This document shows, in pieces, positions 37,626-46,485 of a stretch of 64,000 nucleotides of DNA. The position numbers were made by a program, and so were the translations under genes. The notes beneath the pieces were generated by a model. That model searched no databases. It worked only from the letters and a program-made list of their open reading frames with translations, and had not been told where the DNA came from. Every line of letters begins with the position of its first letter. The stretch's first letter is position 1. This DNA comes from Pseudomonas chlororaphis (GTDB lineage: Bacteria > Pseudomonadota > Gammaproteobacteria > Pseudomonadales > Pseudomonadaceae). The DNA lies in NCBI RefSeq assembly GCF_001921865.1, contig NZ_MSCT01000009.1:310001-374000 (forward strand). The letters are read 5' to 3'.

Positions 37626-38513
37626 ATGAAGCGATTGAAAGAGTTGCGCAAGGCCTTAGGCCTAACTCAGGCCGCATTAGCGGACCATCTGAATGTCTCG
37701 CAGCAGACGGTTGCTCGTTGGGAGCGAGGGGATGCCGAGCCAAATTTTGCAATGTTGAGGGATATAGCGATGCTAATGGGGACGAGCGTAGATGACTTAC
37801 TGGAGTATTCAGTCGGTCGAGCCAAGATACCTTCACAGCATTGGAGCCCTCAGGACGAAGACATTGACGGATTTTGGGGGCATATCGGACTTCTTCCGCC
37901 CGGAAGGACAAAAAGCTTGTGGTATCCGATTACTGAAAACGAATGTGAAAGGGTTAGTCGCATTATTTCGGAGCGAGACTCTTTTTCAGGTTGGTTATTG
38001 CTTACTACGCTTAACAATAAGGCTTTGATAGTCAACCCAGATCTGCTGCAGAGAATCAGGCTCCTCGATGATGCAGCTGATGAGCCTGATGATGGTGATT
38101 GGGATCTTTCTATCGATGGCTATCAAGGTTGGGGAGCTGAAGTTTATCGTGGGATAGGAGAGTTTTTCTGGGATGAGGACAAGTTTGAAGTCAAAAACTC
38201 CCCAAGCCTGAAAAAGAGTATTTGTGACTTGGTTGAAGAGCATGAGCTAGACGAAGAAGCAGCTTGTGAACTTCTTGAACATACAAAGATTTACTTAAGT
38301 AGTGGTTCTCAAATTAGCTTCAAGGCTGTTCGGGGTGGAGTCTATGAGCTTGCAACCGAAGCGGACTGTGCAACCCCATCCACGATTTTCTTGGAAAACG
38401 ATTACAGTGGGGAGCTGAATTATTTCGCTCCCAAGCATGTTGCTTTAGTAGAGGTGCCGCTCACGGAGTACCTTGAAGCAGCGAAGGAAATGATGGCGGA
38501 ATTGGACAGCTAA
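37626..38513 (+). CDS. XRE-family regulator with a large unknown C-terminal domain
   Basis: A 295-residue protein. Residues 1-60 are a clear Cro/C1-type helix-turn-helix (LTQAALADHLNVSQQTVARW). The remaining about 235 residues are acidic and I do not recognise them; they include FWGHIGLLPPGRTKSLWYPI and a beta-rich end. The ATG at 37626 follows GGGGCGG; an ATG at 37614 has no ribosome site. GC content and codon use are lower than in the flanking core genes. It may control island genes or itself. Confidence 0.78.
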   Translation: MKRLKELRKALGLTQAALADHLNVSQQTVARWERGDAEPNFAMLRDIAMLMGTSVDDLLEYSVGRAKIPSQHWSPQDEDIDGFWGHIGLLPPGRTKSLWYPITENECERVSRIISERDSFSGWLLLTTLNNKALIVNPDLLQRIRLLDDAADEPDDGDWDLSIDGYQGWGAEVYRGIGEFFWDEDKFEVKNSPSLKKSICDLVEEHELDEEAACELLEHTKIYLSSGSQISFKAVRGGVYELATEADCATPSTIFLENDYSGELNYFAPKHVALVEVPLTEYLEAAKEMMAELDS

Positions 38514-38596
38514 AGAGGGCGCACTGAAAGCCTATTCTGTGGCTCAGCCTCCATTTTCTGTGAGGCTGAGTCCCGAATATTGACCAAACTGTGGAC

Positions 38597-40471
38597 TTAT
38601 AAAATGTTGTTGTGTTTGACCATCCGGCTTGCAAAATACTGTGCGGTCTCTGAATCGGTACAGTACAGATAGCAACCTTTCATCCCACGGGTCATCAGGG
38701 TTCGATAGGTGTTTTTGATGATCAGGTCCGTCTCCAGCTGCGCCAGAACAGGCTGCTCCTTCATCAACTTTTTCCAGCCACGAATTGACTTGTCGTACTT
38801 GTCCCGCTCACGGGGCGAAGTCACTACCTGACCATTACGCACGATCAGATCCGGCCCGATGATCACACCGATGTAATCCACTTCCAGCCCTTGGCAGGTG
38901 TGAATGCAGCCAACCTGTTCCACAGAGTTGTCGGCGATGATCCACAAGCTGCCGTCCTGATCCAGGTTCCATTGGCGAGCGTAGTCGTCACCGATCTCAA
39001 TATCTTTGGCCTTGGCATCTTTCTTACTGTTCCATGGCCAGCAGTATCCAGCGACCACTCGCGCTTTGTTTCCGTGATTCTTTTGTTCGATTGCTTCGTG
39101 CATAGCTTGTGGCGAATCGAATACCTTGAACTCGTATTCGCTGGCATCAAGCATCGGATTGGCGGTCTCGCGAATCCCCAGCACGTCATCCAGCCACGCC
39201 AAGTAACCATCGGAACCACTGCAACGGAATTGGGAGGACAGGGTGTATTCCTCCACCGTAGCCCCTCTGGCCTCGGCAAACGCACGGATCGCTTTTTTGC
39301 TGCCAATGTCCTTTAAGGTCACGCGCTGGTCTTCGTCGATAAAAAACACCGAGCATTTAGCGGACCCGATCAATTCCTTGATCTGGTTGTCACCCTCGTT
39401 GCCGTAAAAGCCACTTTTTTCATTGAGTCGATGGGCTTCATCAACGATCAGCGCGTCATAAAAGTCGGGCTTGATCTCCGTGTAGGCACCCGAACCAGAA
39501 AACAGGCTGGAAAACTTGGTGGGCTTAATGGTGCCGATCAGTTTCTTTTCGTACACGGCACGTGGCGCTGCGTTTTTCGAGACATACCTGCTCATCAGTC
39601 GTAAGGCGGTGAGCCTTACCAACAAATTGATGGCTACGACTGTTTTTCCGGTACCTGGGCCGCCTTCAATGATCACAACCTTTGGCGCATCGGCTGAGGC
39701 CTCTGTGACTGCAGCGAGTACCGATTCAAAGACGGCCTTCTGATCATCAATCAGTACGAATTCAGGCTTGCCCTCCATCAGCCCGCTCAGTGCCTCAGCC
39801 AACGCTTTGGACGGGCGAGTCTTGCCGGTGGAAAGCTCGTAAAGCACCTCTTTGTTGTCGCCGTAATAGATGTGCTGCTTGAGGAAGCTTCTCAGCTTTG
39901 TCAGCTCGTCAGGACCCTTGAGGAATAACGGTGCTTTGCTGGTGTAGGCGTCGTAATGAGCCGAGTCGATAACGCCATCGCTGACATAGTTATGCAGATA
40001 GGCGCAGGGCCGGACTTGGATGCCTTTGTCATAGACGGCTTCATTGAAGCCCTCCAGCAAAGTGGCGTACGACCACACCTGATAGGAAGGGTGGATGGTT
40101 TCCACATGGCTACCGCCCAGCGACGTTTTTACGATCGCATCCTTACTGGTGGCGCTGGCTTTGCTCCATTGCTTCAGTTCAACCAGAACTGCATTTTTGG
40201 TCTGCTGTTGATCGTGGCCTGTCAGCAAGAAATCGATGCGTTTCATGGACTGCGGAATGTGCAGCTCAATAGCCACGCCGGCATCATGCGGCAGATCCTT
40301 ATCGCGCAGCACCTTGGCCATATAAGTCAGCGAACCCTGCCAGGACCTGATCTCCGAAGCCGCCACTTTCTTACCTGTGGCCTCTTTAAAGTGCTTGAGG
40401 ATGACCTCTTCGATATCGTCGTTATCGCAAACGTCGAGGAATTGCTGTTTGGTCGCGGCGTAAACGATCAC
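38597..40471 (-). CDS. Nuclease-helicase: PD-(D/E)xK-like N-terminus fused to DUF2075 (Schlafen-type) P-loop helicase
   Basis: A 624-residue protein. Residues about 60-105 hold a PD-(D/E)xK-like signature, RIDFLL (Asp80) then VELK (Glu98, Lys100). The second part is a superfamily-1-like helicase of the DUF2075 type: Walker A GGPGTGKT at 270-277, Walker B LIVDEAHRL from 341, the SSQFRCSGSDGYLAW motif, CQGLEVDYIGVIIG, and the late NTYRTLMTRGMKGCYLY arginine motif. It lies 24 bp downstream of a MazG-like gene on the same strand. The architecture suggests nucleic-acid cleavage coupled to translocation, as in defence proteins; no activity is known from the sequence alone. Confidence 0.85.
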   Translation of the reverse strand: MIVYAATKQQFLDVCDNDDIEEVILKHFKEATGKKVAASEIRSWQGSLTYMAKVLRDKDLPHDAGVAIELHIPQSMKRIDFLLTGHDQQQTKNAVLVELKQWSKASATSKDAIVKTSLGGSHVETIHPSYQVWSYATLLEGFNEAVYDKGIQVRPCAYLHNYVSDGVIDSAHYDAYTSKAPLFLKGPDELTKLRSFLKQHIYYGDNKEVLYELSTGKTRPSKALAEALSGLMEGKPEFVLIDDQKAVFESVLAAVTEASADAPKVVIIEGGPGTGKTVVAINLLVRLTALRLMSRYVSKNAAPRAVYEKKLIGTIKPTKFSSLFSGSGAYTEIKPDFYDALIVDEAHRLNEKSGFYGNEGDNQIKELIGSAKCSVFFIDEDQRVTLKDIGSKKAIRAFAEARGATVEEYTLSSQFRCSGSDGYLAWLDDVLGIRETANPMLDASEYEFKVFDSPQAMHEAIEQKNHGNKARVVAGYCWPWNSKKDAKAKDIEIGDDYARQWNLDQDGSLWIIADNSVEQVGCIHTCQGLEVDYIGVIIGPDLIVRNGQVVTSPRERDKYDKSIRGWKKLMKEQPVLAQLETDLIIKNTYRTLMTRGMKGCYLYCTDSETAQYFASRMVKHNNIL

Positions 40472-40495
40472 GAATAGTCCTTAAAGCCCAGAGGG

Positions 40496-40879
40496 TCAGA
40501 GTTGGTCGTACTTCTTGCTGGTGCTTTTGGCTTTGTCGACGGGGTACTTCTGGCCGTTCAAAGCGAGTTTGCGGGTCACTGCTTCGTTGAGATCGACGCC
40601 CAGCACAGTGCTTAGGCGCACCAGGTACATCAGTACGTCAGCCAATTCGTCTTTCACCGCTTGAGCAGTTTCTGGGTGTTTGGCTGCGTCCATGGCATCG
40701 GCCTCGCTCATCCACTGGAAAATCTCACAGAGCTCTCCGGTTTCACCGGTGAGGGCCAGGAGCAGATTCTTGGGAGAGTGGAACTGCTGCCAGTCGCGGT
40801 CGTCGGCGAAGCGTTGCAGTGCGTCTGCTAAGCGGGTGATGTCGAGTAATGGGGTGGGGGAGTCAACAGCGGTGCTCAC
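40496..40879 (-). CDS. MazG-like nucleotide pyrophosphohydrolase (dCTPase/RS21-C6 type)
   Basis: A 127-residue all-alpha NTP pyrophosphohydrolase. The metal-binding acidic motif is visible in two parts: ALTGETGELCEIFQW and VKDELADVLMYLVRL. The family hydrolyses (d)NTPs to monophosphates, with a preference for dCTP or modified forms. It is the first gene of a two-gene unit with the nuclease-helicase at 38597, suggesting a joint role such as nucleotide-pool surveillance during infection (inference). Confidence 0.88.
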   Translation of the reverse strand: MSTAVDSPTPLLDITRLADALQRFADDRDWQQFHSPKNLLLALTGETGELCEIFQWMSEADAMDAAKHPETAQAVKDELADVLMYLVRLSTVLGVDLNEAVTRKLALNGQKYPVDKAKSTSKKYDQL

Positions 40880-41352
40880 AATCTCGCCTCTTGATTGACT
40901 ACAGCTGGCGCGCTTGAGGGCTGTGTCAGAAATGGGAAGGTGGATTGTAGGAGATTTCTTTTTTTGAGGAAGGGTTTTTATAGGTGTTCGTTGAGAGTGG
41001 GGCGAGATTTTTGTAGGGGCAGATTGGATAGGTGGAAATCTGGGGAAGGAGAGTTATTTCAAAGCCTTATCACTTCATATTCATCGGTTGAGTGGAATTT
41101 ATTTCTACGGTCATATCTTGACTGGCTGATTTTGGGCGTTAGATTTCCCTCGTAAATGAGCAGCAACGGCTAACAGCGGACGTTCGCCGAGGATACGTCT
41201 CTGGAGAAGAGGCAGCCCGACTAGTTTTCAATGCAAGATTTTCTATTAATATCTACCTAGAAAAATGGCGAACATGCATCTGGCTTCTACTGGCGGGGAC
41301 TATGGTGTCATGAATCTCCAAGTCAGATCTAGAAAATAAAATTGGGGAAATT
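40880..41352. other. Gene-free 473-bp gap in the accessory island
   Basis: No credible coding frame or RNA is seen. The sequence is AT-rich with stop codons in every frame. It separates the divergent MazG-like and Mrr-like genes and must hold both promoters. A GGGGAAA stretch (41343-41350) serves as ribosome site for the Mrr-like gene. Confidence 0.5.
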
Positions 41353-42195
41353 ATGCAAAAAAGCAAACGATGGTATGAATTTCAAGAACTGATTGCTGAA
41401 CACTTTAGGAGCTTGGGAGCATCCGCTAGTACCAATGTATCGCTTGAGGGAGTCAGGACTCAGCATAATATAGATGTTCTAGTTGTTACAAAGTTTTTAG
41501 GTGTTGATGTTAAGTGGATAGTCGAAGCTAAATTTTGGAAGACTAATGTACCTAAAGAGAAGGTTCTAGCGCTGCGTTCGATTGTTGAGGAGGTTGGAGC
41601 TGATAGGGGGTTTTTGATTTCAGAAAAAGGCTTCCAGAGCGGTGCCGTTGATGCTGCATTTAGGACAAATGTTGAACTGGTTACTTTTGGAGATTTAAAA
41701 GAGCGTACTAAAAATATTGTGCAGAGCGAGATGCTCAAAGCCTTCGAGGCTCGAGCGGATTTACTCTCAAAACGTTATTTTTCGCATTCTAAGTCTGTTC
41801 GCATTAAGTATGGATTAAGAGATGATCCTTATGATTTTAATTTAAAGTTTGTTGGGCAGCTCTTTATTGGGATGATTTTTGCGGCAATTGAGCGGGCTAA
41901 AGAGAATAAATACCCAATGTGCGTAAAGTCTTTGTTTGAAATCAGGGCTGGAGAGGATGTTGTAGAGAGCTATGCAGAGTTTAGTAATTGGTTGAATGTT
42001 AATCTGAATATGTTTGACGAGATGTTGTTGCGAGCTGAACATGCGATGATTATAGGTGGAGATTTCAATCCAGACGTGGAGGATGGAAACGACCCGGATG
42101 CAGTGGAGTACAATCGAAAATATCAGGAGCAAATGAGGCAGGTCTATATTGTGATGGGTAAGTCGATATTGTCGTTTTCGGATGATGAGGTTTAA
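41353..42195 (+). CDS. Mrr-like PD-(D/E)xK restriction endonuclease, solo
   Basis: A 280-residue protein. The N-terminal about 120 residues form an Mrr_cat-type nuclease domain: WYEFQELIAEHFRSLGA, then QHNIDVLVV (Asp41) and WIVEAKFWK (Glu58, Lys60), then GADRGFLISEKGFQSGA. The C-terminal 160 residues are unrecognised. GC is very low for this genome, which points to recent transfer. No methyltransferase or specificity gene is adjacent, so it would have to target modified DNA or act conditionally. Confidence 0.8.
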   Translation: MQKSKRWYEFQELIAEHFRSLGASASTNVSLEGVRTQHNIDVLVVTKFLGVDVKWIVEAKFWKTNVPKEKVLALRSIVEEVGADRGFLISEKGFQSGAVDAAFRTNVELVTFGDLKERTKNIVQSEMLKAFEARADLLSKRYFSHSKSVRIKYGLRDDPYDFNLKFVGQLFIGMIFAAIERAKENKYPMCVKSLFEIRAGEDVVESYAEFSNWLNVNLNMFDEMLLRAEHAMIIGGDFNPDVEDGNDPDAVEYNRKYQEQMRQVYIVMGKSILSFSDDEV

Positions 42196-42388
42196 AAGTT
42201 AAGGTTTTATAAGATCGAGCTTCTATGTTTTGAAATTGGTTTGTAATGTGGGGTGTTACAGTCGTTCCAAATGTGATCGTCGTCTTTGAATTACTCTCGG
42301 CTAAATGTAATTGTATAAAGCTTTTTGAGAAAGTGGAAAGCATTTAATGATCTCCAAGATCGAGCAACGACAGAATAGCGATTCAATT

Positions 42389-43993
42389 TTAAAGTGCAGC
42401 TAGTGCAGGCCCTGAGCGTGCAAAATCGAGCCGCCTAATTGCCTGGCGTGTAGCGGTGTATACAGCCGTAATATCAGGTTGGCGTAAAATCGAGACCAGA
42501 TGTGGAAGATCATCGTGGTCACAGGCTCTTTCTGCAAGCAAACGAAGCCAGTAGCGCTTGCATGCAACGTCGATGTCGGTATTCACAAGTGCAGCGATGA
42601 GCGAGCCCGCAGGTTCGCCCCCATCTGCAATCTCTTCTAGTAGCGGGAAGAGGTCTGGCGGTAAGGCTTTTGCGGAACCGACTGCAACTATAGACTTTGC
42701 CCGTAAGTCAATGGGGTCAATTCGTAGGGTTGCCGCTGTTGCTATGTCGCCGAGTAAAGCATCTTCAATCTGTATAGAGCGATTATTTCGTATCAGATCA
42801 ATACCACTTAAACATTCATTGAATGTTCGCCTAGCTCGCGCTGGCAATGGCCTTACATTCCCCGCACGCCGTAAGAGTGCGGCGAGCTGACCTAAGTCAC
42901 CGCATGAGCGCACAAGAAACCAATATGGACCTGGAGTGCCCTGCACCATAAGGCTACTCATTATTGCGGGCCATGATTGATGGGCGCTCAGTTGTTCGCC
43001 GCCTCTAAGGATGCCTGATGGTCCAAGGCCAACGGCAAGAACATCTTGCACCGCGTCCGGAGGAGGAAGATCGAGAGCTCCTTGTTGAAGGCGTCCATTT
43101 GCGGTCGCTACGTCGGCATCCCACAAATCTGCAATTTCATTGAGTTCTCGACGAAGAAAGTGGGGTGCTATAGGGAGCGCGGCAGGGTCGTGGGGGGCTA
43201 AACGAACGGGTACTGCACCTTGTGCAGCATTTGCACGACGAAGAGCTGCCGGTAGCGCTTGGTCAGCAACATCCAAAAGAAATCGAATGTCCCGCTGCTT
43301 CGGCGTTACTACCACTCGGTCAAATGCATCTAACCACTCCGGTGCATTAGCCGGAAGGTCGGGCAAGACCACATACACTGACGCGAGTGCTGCTGGATCC
43401 ATTGGTGCTGCACGTAAACGACCAACCAGGTCTTCGATCATCACCATTCGGTCACGGCTATACCAAGTGCATCGTGGGATATTAGCTACATATGGTTCGA
43501 TGCGTCGGGAGTGTGCAAGTAGCGCTAACACTTCGCTCACTTGATTTGCTTGCTCTACCACAGCTTCGTGGAGCAGCCCCCTACCAGCATGTAAACCGCC
43601 AGCTCGAGTAGATATGAGGAGGCGGAAGGCCCGGGTGGCTCGCATTAAATGTGCGCGATGCATGGCAGCATCAGCCACCCCATCAGTTAGAAAGCCCGTT
43701 ACTGCTGTTGCTTGGGCCAATAGTTCATGGAACTCATCAAGTACTGCTCCAGCCGTTTTGTACTGCCCCGAAGGCCAAATAATAGCAACTGGACCGTGCG
43801 CTTGAACGAGACAGGCTGCCATGATTTGTTCTGCCGCAGTGCCAATAAGCCCGGTCTCAATCGCATATTGCGCACCGCGTTGCCGAAACTCCTTCCGCTT
43901 GCTGGTTCCCAAGCTCGAAATGGCGATGTGTAGCGCCTCTTGGGCTGCCTCAAGCAGACGAATTGCGTCGTTACGCAGCAGTGCGGGCATCAT
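42389..43993 (-). CDS. Protein of unknown function, accessory island
   Basis: A 534-residue protein (533 from the adjacent second ATG at 43990, which has better spacing from GAGGA). It is rich in alanine and leucine, with predicted soluble helical repeats. No signal peptide, membrane segment, Walker motif or nuclease motif is visible. Notable stretches are PVAIIWPSGQYKTAGAVLDE near 72-91 and GPYWFLVRSCGDLGQLAALL near 350. GC is higher than in its immediate neighbours. I do not recognise the family. It stands alone, with the Mrr-like gene converging on its 3' side. Confidence 0.7.
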   Translation of the reverse strand: MMPALLRNDAIRLLEAAQEALHIAISSLGTSKRKEFRQRGAQYAIETGLIGTAAEQIMAACLVQAHGPVAIIWPSGQYKTAGAVLDEFHELLAQATAVTGFLTDGVADAAMHRAHLMRATRAFRLLISTRAGGLHAGRGLLHEAVVEQANQVSEVLALLAHSRRIEPYVANIPRCTWYSRDRMVMIEDLVGRLRAAPMDPAALASVYVVLPDLPANAPEWLDAFDRVVVTPKQRDIRFLLDVADQALPAALRRANAAQGAVPVRLAPHDPAALPIAPHFLRRELNEIADLWDADVATANGRLQQGALDLPPPDAVQDVLAVGLGPSGILRGGEQLSAHQSWPAIMSSLMVQGTPGPYWFLVRSCGDLGQLAALLRRAGNVRPLPARARRTFNECLSGIDLIRNNRSIQIEDALLGDIATAATLRIDPIDLRAKSIVAVGSAKALPPDLFPLLEEIADGGEPAGSLIAALVNTDIDVACKRYWLRLLAERACDHDDLPHLVSILRQPDITAVYTATRQAIRRLDFARSGPALAAL

Positions 43994-44098
43994 GCTTCCT
44001 CTATTTTATTTGGGTGCACTATGATCGTAGCTCGCGACTCTCTGTATCGCGGATAAAAATATAGGTCGTTTGCCGAGGCTTCCATATAGAGGATTTTG

Positions 44099-44136
44099 AC
44101 CATAAAAAACCCGCAAAAATGCGGGCTTTTTATGGC
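44099..44136. terminator. Intrinsic terminator downstream of the ASCH operon
   Basis: CCCGCA and TGCGGG form a hairpin with an AAAA loop, flanked by A-runs on one side and T-runs on the other (CCATAAAAA and TTTTTATGG), so it can work on both strands. It lies 23 bp beyond the ASCH gene stop in the direction of transcription. Confidence 0.85.
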
Positions 44137-44158
44137 GCTCAATAAAATTCAGGGAGGG

Positions 44159-44539
44159 TTAAACATCCCTTATGTAGCAGAATGACTGGGGCGCAGCGCC
44201 ACTTGGTATAAAAGACTTTAAGCTCAGCGGGGTATCATATCTACGAACAGTCCCAACTTTGATAGCATGAGCAAGCTTCCTTCCATCAAAGTACTCGTTG
44301 AAGAATTTTTTTGTGATGCCAGAGAATTTTGAAGTCAACGACCAAATTTCTTTAGGGTCATCTGAAAGAACTTCGTCAAAGTCAAATTCTCCGATTACCT
44401 TTCCGATAGGCATGGTCGCATAAATAACTATGGTCTTCACCTCGGGGTTCTTGAAGACAGACTTCCTGAACTCGAATCTTTTTTCGCCTTGCAAAATCTT
44501 TTCCGCGTACTCAGGCTTAATTGATAATAATACTTTCAT
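44159..44539 (-). CDS. ASCH-domain (PUA-like) protein
   Basis: A 126-residue protein that is all ASCH/PUA-like domain. It starts with the diagnostic MKVLLSIKPEYAEKILQGEK and RFEFRK, followed by VIYATMPIGKVIGEFDF. ASCH domains bind RNA or modified bases; some are small hydrolases. It is the last gene of a three-gene operon, and its start lies inside the 3' end of the upstream GNAT-PUA gene (23-bp overlap). Specific function unknown. Confidence 0.85.
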   Translation of the reverse strand: MKVLLSIKPEYAEKILQGEKRFEFRKSVFKNPEVKTIVIYATMPIGKVIGEFDFDEVLSDDPKEIWSLTSKFSGITKKFFNEYFDGRKLAHAIKVGTVRRYDTPLSLKSFIPSGAAPQSFCYIRDV

Positions 44540-45566
44540 TTAGTTGGCCCGCCTGTGCGATAGAATTAAACTGGTCTCGCGTCAATCGCATGAACCCCCA
44601 ATAAGCGCCTGGATCCAATCCGAATTTCTCAATCATCTCGCCACGTGTCACTCGACGCTTGAGGGCGGCATTATACGTAAATCGGAAAACATGCGGGTAT
44701 CTTTTACGAGCCCAAAATTGGTCAAGCTCTGCATCGCTAAAAACGCTGTAGGGCTTGCAATACCTCATGAAATCATCACGAGAGACGAAGGAGTGAATGG
44801 ATCTGTATTCCTCGACAACCCCTATAGATGTTGCTACTGATCGATAGTGAGCAGGACCCGCCCCGTCAGTAGTTCTATAAATGAGAATAATATCACCTGG
44901 GCGAAGAACCTCCATACCGTTCATCGCCGCGAGATAGACTTTGTGAATGCTATTGGTGTGTGAAATATCTTCAATTATATCCGCATCCTCATTCTTTAGA
45001 ATGGAGTCGGGGAGCAATCTTGTATGCCATTGTGGATTAATCGAAAGCAAGTAAAAGTTTTTATTTGCCAAGTCAGCTAGAGGGTATGATTTTACTAGGG
45101 AGTCCTGAAGCTTGCTTAGGTCTTTTACAAGAACGTGTTCCGTTCCGTTCTGGGTGTGTTTTTCTGCCGCTTTTGAGAAACCATATTTAGCGAACAATGA
45201 TACCAGGGCTTCGTGGGTGGGAAATACGGTTACATAAATTTCACTTGCTTTATTGTGCAGTGCATGGTCAAAGATTTTCTTTATAAAACGTTCGCCCAGT
45301 TTTGTGCCGTGGGCATTGATTTTCATAGTTCCGACTTTGAGTCGATTTTTATTTGGTAGTACCGGAACCACATCCTCTATAGGACCAGATTCCGGCTTGA
45401 GATAGAGGAAGCCATTAACGTTACCTAGTTCGTCTTCAAAAACATAGGCGTTGTCTTCGGCTTTTTTTGTGAACCATTGAGAAAATTCCTTGTAGTCTTC
45501 TATAAGTGAGGCGAAAAAAGGATCGCTTAAATTTAAAGACTTGAATTTTTTTTGTATTAGCTCCAC
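44517..45566 (-). CDS. GNAT acetyltransferase fused to a PUA/EVE-like domain
   Basis: A 349-residue two-domain protein. Residues about 1-155 are a GNAT fold, with the CoA-binding region TMKINAHGTKLGERFIKKIF and TVFPTHEALVSLFAKYGFSK. Residues about 170-349 resemble an EVE/PUA-type domain (NFYLLSINPQWHTRLL, LRPGDIILIYRTTDG, GVVEEYRSIHSF, HVFRFTYNAALK). It sits between a P-loop kinase-like gene (16-bp gap) and an ASCH gene (overlap). The fusion suggests acetylation guided by recognition of a nucleotide or RNA; this is inference. Confidence 0.8.
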   Translation of the reverse strand: MELIQKKFKSLNLSDPFFASLIEDYKEFSQWFTKKAEDNAYVFEDELGNVNGFLYLKPESGPIEDVVPVLPNKNRLKVGTMKINAHGTKLGERFIKKIFDHALHNKASEIYVTVFPTHEALVSLFAKYGFSKAAEKHTQNGTEHVLVKDLSKLQDSLVKSYPLADLANKNFYLLSINPQWHTRLLPDSILKNEDADIIEDISHTNSIHKVYLAAMNGMEVLRPGDIILIYRTTDGAGPAHYRSVATSIGVVEEYRSIHSFVSRDDFMRYCKPYSVFSDAELDQFWARKRYPHVFRFTYNAALKRRVTRGEMIEKFGLDPGAYWGFMRLTRDQFNSIAQAGQLNESIIIN

Positions 45567-45582
45567 TGGTGTGCTTCCTGCT

Positions 45583-46110
45583 CTAATTGACTTTAAGGAG
45601 ATGGTTTATGGTTGCTTGGAAAATTTGCTCGGATGGCTGGTTTAATACGAATAATGGTACATTTAAAATTTTGCTGATGTAAGTTGCTCTTGTTTTTTCA
45701 GTGTTTTGAAAGTTGGAGATGTCGCCGGCTAATGAGTTACTGTCTCTGGACAAAAGGCGGCTTCTCACTATTTCAGTAGGTGCCTCTATTAGCACAATTG
45801 CTGAGAGTGAAAGCTCTTTGAATATACTCTCATCTACTTCTATAAGAAGTCCGTTTTGGTCTTTGAGTACAAAATGACCATCTAGTAATAAGTTGGTGTT
45901 TTTTTCTGTTAAGCGGTTGACAGCCTTGGTGAGTGCGACTTGATTGGCGTCTATATCTGAGACAAGCTTGTTCGACTCCCAGCTTGCTGACTGCCGCTCC
46001 CTCTTGATTAGAGAGCTGGCGCTTGAATGCATTATTCCTGTTTGTGCTGAAAAGCGGTCGCAGAGATATGTCTTACCTACTCCATGCACTCCAGCGACGA
46101 AAACAACCAT
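45583..46110 (-). CDS. P-loop kinase/ATPase, adenylate-kinase-like
   Basis: A 175-residue P-loop protein from the ATG at 46110, preceded by GGGGAT; an ATG at 46128 adds six residues without a ribosome site. Walker A is GVHGVGKTYL (7-16), and LLLDGHFVLKDQNG and IVLIEAPTEIVRSRLLSRD follow, as in small nucleotide kinases with a lid region. It is the first gene of the operon with the GNAT-PUA and ASCH genes. The phosphate acceptor is unknown. Confidence 0.8.
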   Translation of the reverse strand: MVVFVAGVHGVGKTYLCDRFSAQTGIMHSSASSLIKRERQSASWESNKLVSDIDANQVALTKAVNRLTEKNTNLLLDGHFVLKDQNGLLIEVDESIFKELSLSAIVLIEAPTEIVRSRLLSRDSNSLAGDISNFQNTEKTRATYISKILNVPLFVLNQPSEQIFQATINHLLKVN

Positions 46111-46485
46111 AACTGATCCCCTCTCCATGTGGTTTTCTTCAGTACGCCAGTCAACCGGCGTAATGTCAATTGGACACCTAGATGATTTAAGACGACTTGC
46201 GGGTCCTCCATGGACTCAAAACCAGCTTGAGCTGCCCCACATTCTCGAGGCCAATTTTACTGATCGTTTTCGGTCCGACAGCAGCCATCCAATGATCGTC
46301 GGCTTTCAAATCGGCGCTCTGAATCGAAGTTGACGCTATGTTCAGGAACGGGCAGGGGGCGGAAATCATTGAATGTGATGCTCGCGGTATTCAGCGCATA
46401 CTCATCGCTACACAATCGGCTTTTTCTTGACAGACCTTAAGCAAAATCTTTGTTCATAAACGACTCCTTTGGTTGGGGTTTCAGC
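46111..46485. other. Gene-free gap at the right end of the island, possible mobile-element remnant
   Basis: No intact gene is seen. A 60-codon frame on the minus strand (46187-46369) has no ribosome site and resembles decayed sequence. The island's low-GC character ends here. No tRNA, integrase or direct repeat pair was found that would define an attachment site. Confidence 0.4.

Noticed and set aside
37404..37629. Two overlapping short frames between the ECF41 and XRE genes
   Set aside because: No ribosome site, different frames over the same AT-rich stretch, and no resemblance to known proteins.
46187..46369. 60-codon minus-strand frame at the island's right edge, considered as a transposase or integrase remnant
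   Set aside because: No motif supports that identity, and no terminal repeats or target duplication were found.
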